Source: Paramacrobiotus richtersi
Taxonomy: Eukaryota > Tardigrada > Eutardigrada > Parachela > Macrobiotidae
DNA length: 27,553 nucleotides
Assembly (NCBI GenBank): GCA_034698045.1
Contig: JAQGAU010000476.1
Location: 1 to 27,553, forward strand
Direction: 5' to 3'
Made by a program: the position numbers and the translations under genes. Positions 19,998 to 27,553 of this stretch are shown here, one piece after another. Below the pieces are notes generated by a model. The model saw nothing but the letters and a program-made list of their open reading frames with translations, did no database searches and was not told the origin of the DNA. How positions within the stretch are numbered: position 1 is the first letter of the stretch; the number at the start of each line of letters is the position of its first letter.

Positions 19998-22049
19998 CCT
20001 CGTTCTTGTTCCAAATGTGCAAGTGAATTCTGAGTAAAGCGATGCAGCACTCTACTGTATGTACATGATCTAAGCTGGGTACTCTAGACGCCGATGGGTT
20101 CCCGAACAGACCCAATGACTCACACACTATTGGCAACTCAACGCATTGCCACACGACGTTTTTCTATGACCGGGTGCATGTATGGCGGACATGCTTGATT
20201 AAAGCTCCTGCATCGTTGCTACTATTGATTTTATTCAGGTTTGTAGAACAACAGAGCTGTCGCGACAGTGCGCGTCTCTTGCATTGCGACAATATAATGA
20301 GGCAAATCCCTCGACATAAAATCAATACTCTATGTTTAGTCTTTTGCTTATAGATTCGCATTCTGTAATGGTTGAAATGTGAGCCGCGGGCGTACGAGAG
20401 ACACTTCGCCAAAAATTCCAGTTTCTGTGATGTCAGTCCACCAAAGAGTGCGAACACATCCGTACCGAACAATACGATGCCGGAAATTATCCGTTTATTT
20501 ATGATAAAATTATGAAAAATCTCAAAAACTGTAGCGTAAGTAGAAGAATAATTCCTCAAATCTTGTGCAAGATACAAAGATGATTTTCAGCAGGAGTTGG
20601 TAACGTTTTGAAACGAAAATCAGGTTAATGTTTTATTAGAGACCTGAAGCAACGTATTGTAAGTACCTGCAAAAGTCTGATGTTAAGACACTAGCCACAT
20701 ATAGAATATGATCTACCGGTTATTTCGAAAGTAGTCTCAAAAAGTCCCTGACCCAGACATCTTTTATGTGAACAACCGCGTTTACATAAAGTTCCGGACT
20801 GGCTCAGGCTACTGGAAAGCATTGAAATCGATAGTTGTTCGCAGACATGGTTCGATGCGCAGTGGCGCATGCGCACCTGGTTCGTAATGTCAGTGATGTC
20901 ACCGTGCTGGATAACTTGGGTTCATCACTGCGATGCTTCGAGTTAACATATATTAATTACTGTCAGTGTTACTCAACCCTAGTTGTATCAGTGGCTGTAT
21001 ATGAAGCGTAAACAACCGACAAGATAACATGTTCAGGGTCACGATTCCAATCGTCACGAAGGACAGCGTGCAGCGCTCACAAGCGAAGAGCGGAAGTGTA
21101 AGCTGACATACTCGTACGCGCTCTGATCAGGAATCCCAGAGGTTTACTGATCGTACTGCCGATTTTACTGCATACAGACCACTTAAACTAGGATGAGTAA
21201 CAATAATATACTGTACTCCCGCACTTTTCGAGCAACTGTGAATTACATTACTTTCATGGTCGAGAGATACATGCGGAGATATTGTATTTTGCAGCAATGA
21301 GCAATCTGAACAGGTACAGCTTTCTGATCATGTGTGCAAATCGATAATCCACGCTGTAGTTTCATCAAGAGTGCTGGAATGTTTCAAACGCAACGCTCAC
21401 ATGGAAAAAATAATTCTGTTCGGTGTTCGTGTTATAGCTCAGACTGGTTTATAAAGAGTAGGCGGTGCTATGTGCGACAGATGGCAAGTTTTTCTATATT
21501 GTGCTAACCCGTTTGACGCATTTCAGGCATGTATGGTACCGGGACCAGTTAACTTGCTTCAAATGCGACGGTGAATTTACTGAGACCCTTTTCAGAGCGC
21601 ATTGGCTCCACATCCAGAGAGGAGCAATCAAAACAATTCTTATAAAAAGCGTAAGCTATTGTTTTTCAAATTTGCTTCAATATGTTTGGCTGGTTTACAA
21701 TCACGCTTTTAATATCTGCAATAAAAATGAAACGCACATCAAACTAGAACAATAATAGCAAACAAACCAAATCAGTCAGGCTTCTGATATTATGAACTGG
21801 AGACTATAGACTGGCTCTGACAGTCATATACAAATAATTATAGTATGTAAAAAGAACAAGATTAAGCAACCGCAGTTATAAGGATTCATCAGGATCGAAA
21901 CATATACATACAATACAGTAAAATAAGAAAAGAATATAGCACTCCTACATGAATGGATAAACCACAAAAACCAAACGCCACCGTGACCCAGAGATTAACA
22001 TTTCAGTTAAGAGAAACAGCCAAGCACATGTGACGTGAATCCCTATGGA
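19998..22049. repeat. Duplicated spacer without a B gene
   Basis: About 20390-21815 is a copy of 17830-18740, the flank between B6 and A3, but no B-type exon 1 or exon 2 is found to its left. The 3' flank of A4 (about 21830-22040) parallels that of A3. A 137-residue minus frame at 20164-20577 is not conserved in the sister block. Confidence 0.5.
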
Positions 22050-22946
22050 CTAAACGCCTGTAGGAACGCTGACAGCGCTAAGGTCCAAACTGGTGTCTGC
22101 GCTCTGCGCACGAACCCCTTTACTGGGTTTGGACTTTCGGAACGTTTGGAACCACCGGTTGCGCTGTTCTTCCGACACACCATCCAGTAAACCTCGAAGA
22201 GTAGCGCCCCAAGAAAGTACGACCCACCAGGGAATCCCTGCATGGTAAATACAACACATAATCTCCTTCACAGTATCCAGCCAAGTCGAAGAAACGTTTG
22301 CCAGTGTTGAGGGGACTGGACTATTGACGCTGCAAAAGGTCAGGTCGTTCTGAAAGTTCTCCAGAAGACAGGGAATGAGTCGAGGGTCTCCAATGATCCG
22401 GTAGCAATCAAAGGAACCGTTGCCGAAAGAGCCGATCAAACAGGCGCCAAGACAGATCACACCGATCAGCCATACTTTCGACGTGGATTTCAAGCGATCC
22501 GAGAACCCGTGCGTACGGTATTTTGCAATCAGGCCGTGGCATTTCCATCCGTATAGAATTATCAGCAAAGGAGTGACTGCGTTCATGCGTTGTAAAGGTT
22601 GTGAAGCACATATGCATATAATGAAGTCGATGGTGAATTTACGACGAAAATCACTGCAAAGAATAACGGTTTACCTGTGAACTTAATTATGTAATAATAA
22701 TAATATTAGCTGTTGTATGTAGAACGTACCAGCTGCATTCAACGGGAGCAGCGCTAAACCAACGAGCAGACTGCAGGTTCCAAAGATGTTCAGTAGAGTA
22801 GCGCTTTCGATATTGATAAACACTAGGGACATTGCAAATATCCGGATAAAAGCGCCACCTCTGTCAGCAACTTCGCTCAGTACAAGAGCAACAGCAAGTA
22901 CAGTACACAAGGTCACAAAAACGTGAAACGGTTTATCCTCATCCAT
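22050..22946 (-). pseudogene. A4: A-type gene with an 8-bp insertion
   Basis: Exon 1 is 22730-22946 (MDEDKPFHVF..., ending LPLNAA; GTACGT donor at 22729). Exon 2 is 22050-22653 after TCTTTGCAG; the intron is 76 bp. The frame reads IFVVNSPSTSLYAYVLHNLYNA, then meets TGA because eight bases have been inserted relative to A3 and A5 at about 22573-22580, leaving a GCGT-TCAT-GCGT pattern on the + strand. After the insertion the rest is open: NAVTPLLIILYGWKC, KVWLIGVICLGAC, YRIIGD, SWGATLRGLLDGVSEEQ, TAG. Without the insertion the gene would be open throughout. The inserted bases also create an ATG in the downstream frame (22586) that could start a 178-residue product lacking the first two membrane segments. 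Confidence 0.7.
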
Positions 22947-23831
22947 GATAAATAGATGTGAATATTCCAACTAACAATGAGCAGTGTACGGGGTATTTGT
23001 TCCACAGTAATGCGCTGGCGAAGAAACTGAGTGTGTCAAGCAATGCAGACTGGAAAGCGACGCGGTAATCTAACCAGAATCGATATGTATTATTAACGAC
23101 GAACTGATTTAGAAAATCGATTCTTGACGCTGCTGTTCCAAACTTTAAAAGTGAGCCGCGCACGCCGTACGCAGTTGATTGGACCGGTACTAGGGACAGC
23201 TGCTTTAGGTGCACAATTCGTGCGCAAGTGAAATCTGTTACGAGCTGAATAAAAATTATGTTAATATGCACAATTTGTGCTTGATAGTCCGTTTTGAAAT
23301 AGTAGCGCGCACCTAGATGACTTAAAAAAATTCCTCTTATTTGGATAATTCTTAAAATCGTCTAAATGATGGACAACAGCAAAGGCTACCATACTAGACA
23401 CTTAAAAAAATAAAATCTTGTTCGACCTAACTCGAAACACATAACGAATCAGCTGGAAACATTTCGCTGACTCACCCAAGTATTGCAGCAGTACATTTCA
23501 GACTGTGGTATATAAAGTGGGCGGCGCTTTACTAGACGATTTACAAGCTTTTCTATAGTGTGCTAACCCGTTTGACGCATTTGAAGCCTGCATGGTACCG
23601 GAATTTATGAACTGCAGACTCACACTGACAATCATGTTCAGCTGATTATATGAAAAAAAAACCAGAATAAGTAACTGCCTTCCCATTGATGATTCCGGTA
23701 AAATACGAAAAGAACACAGCACGTCAACTTGAATGGATATACCTACCCCAAACCAAATGCCATCCTGACCCAAGGATTAATATTTCAGTTAGGAGAAACA
23801 GCAAAGCACCTCTAAAGTAAATAACTATGCG
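22947..23831. repeat. A4 promoter region and A5 3' flank
   Basis: From the left: the degenerate TATA-like box of A4 near 22990-23001, then the upstream element at 23108-23121. The part at 23505-23600 matches 21445-21545 (a shared GTGCTAACCCGTTTGACGCA). The part at 23690-23830 matches the 3' flanks of A3 and A4. No gene is supported. Confidence 0.5.
23108..23121 (-). promoter_or_regulatory. A-gene upstream element (A4 copy)
   Basis: TTTAGAAAATCGAT in + strand reading, 162 bp before the A4 ATG, identical to the A3 copy. Confidence 0.55.
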
Positions 23832-24696
23832 CTAAATGCCGGCACTTAGAAGGTCGAAACTGGTATCTGTGCTTTGTGTACAAACACATTTACAAGGTTT
23901 GGACGTCTGGAACGTTTGGAACCACCGGTTTTGCTGTTCCTCCGACACACCCTCCACAAAACCTCGAAGAGTAGCGCCCCAAGAAAGTACGACCAAACCG
24001 GGAATCCCCGCATTGTAAATATACCACATAATCTCTTTCACAGTCGTCAGCCAAGTCGACGAATCATCGGACAGCGACGAGCGGATTGGACTATCGACGC
24101 TGAAAAAGGTCGGGTCGTTCTGAATGTTCTCCAGGAAACACGGAATGACGCCGAAGTCTCCAATTACCCGGTACGAACACCACGAACCATTGCCGAAAGC
24201 GCCCATCAAACAGGCGCAAATACACATCACACCGATTAGCCACACTTTCAACGTGGCTTTGAAGCGCTCCAGGAACCCAAGTGTGCGGTATTTTGCAATC
24301 AGGGCGTGGCATTTCCACGCGTATAGAACTGTCAGCAAAGGAGTGACAGCGTTGTAAAGGTTGTGCAGCACGTACGCATAAAATGAGCCAGCTGGTGGAT
24401 GTACCGCGAAAATCACTGCAAAGAATAACGGTTTTCTGTGAGTCTGTTGTAATTGTTAGCCACTGCATGTAGCACTTACCAGCTGCATTCAAAGGGAACA
24501 GCGCTAATCCAGTGAGCAGACTGCAAGCTCCAGAGATCTTCAGTAGAGCAGCGCTTTCAATATTGGTCAACGTTAGGGACGTTATGAACGCCCGGATAAA
24601 AGTACCATCTCTGTCAGCAATCGTGCTGAGAACAAGAGCAATAGCAAGAGCAGCGCACAAGGTCACGAAACGATAGAACAGTGTGTCACCCTCCAT
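23832..24696 (-). CDS. A5: intact A-type multi-pass membrane protein, 266 aa
   Basis: Exon 1 is 24480-24696 (MEGDTLFYRF..., strong GTAAGT donor at 24479). Exon 2 is 23832-24415 after ATTCTTTGCAG; the intron is 64 bp, phase 1. The frame is open for 266 codons to TAG. An upstream in-frame start at 24732 is possible, but 24696 is the start shared with A3 and A4. Hydrophobic segments lie at about residues 10-27, 49-69, 86-105, 129-147 and 200-219. Conserved points are N94-A-V-T-P98, W106-K-C108, W131-L-I-G134, C137/C139/C141, Y154-R-V-I-G-D159 and S217-W-G-A-T-L-R-G. The hydrophilic C-tail (GVSEEQQNRWFQTF) is nearly constant among A3-A5. It probably acts in a membrane; the role is unknown. Confidence 0.75.
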
Positions 24697-25600
24697 GATA
24701 AATAAATATGTGCAAGCGGATATAAGAAACAATCAAAGCTGTGCTGGGTATGTGTAACAGAATGGTGCACTGGATGTGTCGAGCAAACAAGACGGGAAAG
24801 CGAGGCGTCAATCTAACCAGAATCGATCATGTGTTATAAACTACACACAGATTTGGAAAATCGATCCCTTTCTCGTCTGTAGATATGCTGAGGGAATTAT
24901 GAGTAAAGCGATGCACTCCATGTACATGCTCACCTGGGTACTCTGGACACCGATGGTGCACGTTAACACGTACCTGAAGCATACAACCGTGACTAACACA
25001 CTGTTGACGACTCTTGTTTGGTAGCACAAGACTGTGTTGCATGACGCGAGCATTTACAGTATGACTTACACGGTTTAAGTACCTGCATCTTGGTACTATT
25101 GATCTTACTTGGGTTGGCAAAACAATGAAGTAAGCATCTCATGTATTGCGAAGATGTAATAAGCACTGCTCTTTGAGCAGCAAACCCTTTGACGCAAGAT
25201 CAATACTCTATGTTAAGTCTTTTTAGTATCGATTCACTTTTTTCTACGGTGGAATTGTGAACCGCCGACGCAGATGATTGATACTAGAAACAGACGCTTT
25301 AATACAGCCGTAACAATTCGCGCACGAATAACGACGGCTGTTACGAGTTCCCTAGCTAGAATTGTACACATGCCAAAAAATCAATGAAGGCCTCGGTATA
25401 CATATGTACGCGTGTGCGCAACTTGAGCAAGGTAGATTTGCAGATTAGTGGAGTTAGAAAGGTCATTGTAACTGCAGAATGATTATATAGGGGAAATCAA
25501 CGTTGTTGGTAACTTGGTAAAATTCCTTCATCCGCGGCAGCGGTACCTAAAGCACCGGTACACCATCACTACAGACAGTGTTTCAATCATAAGAAACATC
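24697..25600. other. A5 upstream region and spacer
   Basis: It contains the degenerate TATA-like box near 24748-24756, the upstream element at 24852-24865 and the GAGTAAAGCGATGCA stretch near 24900. No gene is supported between 24900 and 25600. Confidence 0.5.
24852..24865 (-). promoter_or_regulatory. A-gene upstream element (A5 copy)
   Basis: TTTGGAAAATCGAT in + strand reading, one base different from the A3 and A4 copies, 156 bp before the A5 ATG. Confidence 0.55.
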
Positions 25601-25667
25601 TAATAACATTATTCCATCGCTGAAATAAGATGTTACATCTTATTTCAGCGATGGAATAATATTATTA
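25601..25667. repeat. 67-bp near-perfect palindrome
   Basis: Arms 25601-25633 and 25635-25667 are reverse complements with one mismatch (25607/25661) around a single central base. The inner 26 bp of each arm match perfectly. The GPCR relic's last codons (IIPSLK) and its TAA lie in the right arm, so the left arm is an inverted copy of the end of that gene. Confidence 0.9.
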
Positions 25668-26599
25668 TGTTCTCGTGGTAGACGTATGCAACGTCTGAAA
25701 AACATTTCTAGTGGGCATATGAAAGTTAGAACGGCATTACGGAGCTCCCGCACGCTAAACATCAACAAAACTGGATCCAGAACGTTCAGCACCGCATACA
25801 TCTGATTTCCTATTTCCGCTAACAAAGAAGAATGGATTGCGGTATAACTATCCAAAAGAGTGTTGATTTTTTCGGGGGCATCCAGCATATTATCTCGCTT
25901 AACGTGATAACTGTTAGGATAACGAAGCAGCTCTTCTCCTGAATCCTTGTTATCCTAGTCCGCATCGTCAATATCTTATTTCGTTTCCACCAGAACAGGC
26001 ATATTACGGGGTAGCTCGTCAGTATTACACAGAATGGTGCATTATAGATCGCTACAGTCAGAAGCGTCTTGTATGCTGGAAGTTTGTGTTCCCAATCACA
26101 AGTAACATCACCCCTTCTCCAATTGTTGATAGCATGGATTATAAAGTAAGGCAGGATCATTGTGATCAGATACAGATGTATCAAGACACAAAACGATGAT
26201 GCTCGTTTAGTAGAATGGCACATTTTGTATTGGATCGGAAAGAAGATAGCATACACCCTGTTAAGTGATCAGTAAATGGGCATGAACAATATGAGCGTTA
26301 ACAGTTAAGGCACAATAGTTGATAACGTTACACATCCAAGGCGCCCTGTAGAAGTCCGTTTCGTGCAGTATGTTCAATGGATAGCACAATGTATCTGTCG
26401 TGAGATTTATCAGAAATAAGTGCAGCAGATAAACCGTAAACGGAGTGCGAAGATTCTTACGCCTTGCTAATAAAGTGAAAGCGAGAATGCTAGTTATGAA
26501 ACCAGCAAGACAAAGGAAAACATACGACAACGGCGATTGTGTCTCCGCTTCTTCGTTGGTACCATTTGTTCCGTTCGTGTTGATGATAAGGATGAGATT
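25640..26599 (-). pseudogene. Class-A (rhodopsin-like) GPCR, frameshifted
   Basis: The first frame (to 26261) has a possible N-tail with two NGT glycosylation sites, TM1 (FITSILAFTLLAR), TM2 with the usual Asp (LINLTTDTL), and W-M-C leading into TM3. C3.25 is followed at exactly the right distance by L-N-R, the DRY-equivalent, but R lies in another frame: about two bases are missing near 26260. The second frame has VYAIFFPIQYK, TM4, TM5 and TM6 with CWMP. A second shift at a C5-G-A6 run (near 25880) leads to the TM7 frame with NVLDPVLLMF (an NPxxY variant) and a basic helix 8 region. No in-frame ATG precedes TM1 and an upstream TGA closes the frame, so a start exon is missing or unseen. The ligand is unknown. 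Confidence 0.7.
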
Positions 26600-27369
26600 T
26601 CACTTTCAACACTACGACGCTAGGTAAAAGTTATGCCGCCGTGTAATGCCATAACGAGTCTCGGTTATTTGAAACTGCAGCTTACAATTTTAGGTTAACA
26701 GGGTCAGTTGCATTCCTTTGACGCATACTACAAAAAAAGCTGATAATTTTGTAGTACGCACTGAAGTGATTTGTCGAGCTGATGTATGTTCTGTAAAAGC
26801 GCTATCATGTTTGATAATGGCCGCGCGCATACTGCTGTCGCTGACGTGTCCGTATCCATAACTTTTGTATCCGGTAGGGTCTTTTTCGTCGGATATTGCC
26901 GTTATGTAAGTGCTTGGTGTGTTTCATGCTCTTTCAAGAAGGCACGAAATACCGGCAACATGCACAGTATCTGTAAATATGGCGATATTGCAATACCAGC
27001 GTGTCTCCTTAACAGAATCGATTATATTTGATCGCATTTTACATCCTTCTTACTTGGTACTGCTGTTGCTCCTATATTGGTAATATTACTCCTGAATTCC
27101 TCTATTCCGCCGATAGAAGCTAAGAAAAACTTGCAAAGGAGTCTTGTAGTGACGTCGAACCAAGCAATGGTTACGTGGCGATAAAGTGGCGATAACTAGC
27201 ACTAAAGTCGCCATCCTCGAGACGGTAACTTAACACGCTAGGGATGACCGGAAGTGGTCGTCCAGACCACTTCCGGGTGTCTACAACACGTCGAAAAACA
27301 CTAGGAAAAACAATCGGGAAATGGTGTGAGACTGTAAAATATATGAAACTACGTATATCAAGATACAAT
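26600..27369. other. Spacer upstream of the GPCR relic
   Basis: No gene is supported. An 81-residue + frame at 26786-27031 and a 99-residue minus frame at 27171-27470 have no recognisable features. A perfect hairpin is listed separately. Confidence 0.4.
27248..27276. repeat. Hairpin with perfect 12-bp arms
   Basis: CCGGAAGTGGTC (27248-27259) and GACCACTTCCGG (27265-27276) are separated by 5 bases. The arms contain GGAAGT, an ETS-like core, but no neighbouring gene explains it. Confidence 0.75.
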
Positions 27370-27553
27370 AGGAGTTGTAAACAGTTTGGGCCTATAAAAT
27401 CACAGAATTCCCTTTTAAGCGGCCGAGCCACCACTGACTGCAGGCAAAGCTTACTTGATTTAACAAACAAATTGGTTGTTTTTTGTCTATTATGTTATGC
27501 AAGCTGTTTTGTCAGTCACAGACCGGGTACAATATATCTCCAACAGTCCTCAA
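27370..27553. repeat. Second copy of the B6 3' flank (block R)
   Basis: It contains the 18-base TATA-like string at 27388-27405, identical to 16246-16263, followed by the same order of weaker matches up to CCGGGTA near 27523. In the first copy a B gene's 3' end starts about 50 bases later, so another minus-strand B gene is expected just beyond this window. Confidence 0.6.

Noticed and set aside
20164-20577. 137-residue minus strand frame with one hydrophobic stretch, a candidate TM1 exon for B genes
   Set aside because: The paralogous DNA at 17830-18000 has stops in the equivalent frame, so coding constraint is not supported.
16597-24696. Assignment of the A/B family to insect-type odorant or gustatory receptors
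   Set aside because: No terminal TY-x(5)-Q-type motif is present, the proteins are short (about 256-266 residues), and there seem to be five rather than seven membrane segments. Only the array style is similar.
26786-27031. 81-residue + strand frame
   Set aside because: No domain, signal peptide or conserved copy; consistent with chance.
1-27553. CRISPR array, rRNA or tRNA genes
   Set aside because: No regularly spaced repeats and no conserved RNA gene cores were seen on either strand.

Overview
The window looks like compact animal nuclear DNA. Genes are split by short GT-AG introns (most 60-270 bp), GC content is middling, and proteins are of metazoan type: a rhodopsin-like GPCR relic and a secreted two-Ig-domain protein. 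I see no operons, no bacterial signals and no recognisable transposase or reverse transcriptase. A small-genome ecdysozoan such as a tardigrade would fit, but that is a guess from overall style.

The window is dominated by a tandem array of one multi-pass membrane protein family that I cannot assign to a named family. There are twelve copies in two subfamilies. A-type copies are A1 (1765-2497, -), A2 (4547-5497, +), A3 (18964-19815, -), A4 (22050-22946, -) and A5 (23832-24696, -). B-type copies are B1 (1-263, -, cut by the window edge), a relic Bx (3101-3705, -), B2 (7598-8412, -), B3 (9621-10945, -), B4 (12185-13358, -), B5 (14352-15374, -) and B6 (16597-17640, -). Both subfamilies share a phase-1 intron just after an LNA-like motif, an L-x-NA-V/I-x-P membrane segment directly after it, a K-C pair, and a VIGD-like motif. 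A3, A5 and B6 look intact. B1 is intact as far as it can be seen, and B4 is open but truncated. The rest carry stops, frameshifts or broken splice sites.

Layout. 1-5500: B1, its upstream repeats, A1, relic Bx, and an inverted A2 (the only array member on the + strand). 5500-7600: a + strand Ig-domain gene with its own TATA box; its signal-peptide exon has an in-frame TAA. 7600-16150: a two-gene unit (B2+B3) duplicated in tandem as B4+B5, each gene followed by its own upstream repeat block. 16230-18960: B6 and its upstream flank. 18960-24870: three A genes with shared 5' and 3' flanks; a block at 20160-21800 repeats the B6/A3 spacer without a B gene. 25600-26600: a broken class-A GPCR whose stop codon sits in a nearly perfect 67-bp palindrome. 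27370-27553 repeats the 3' flank of B6, so another B gene probably starts its 3' end just beyond the window.

All five A genes share an upstream element (TTTAGAAAATCGAT or a 1-2 base variant) about 155-215 bp before the ATG and a TATA-like AAATACC box about 50-60 bp before it. This suggests common control. The pattern of tandem copies, fast divergence and many broken members is what chemosensory or immune-recognition families show, but no motif in the proteins proves either role.
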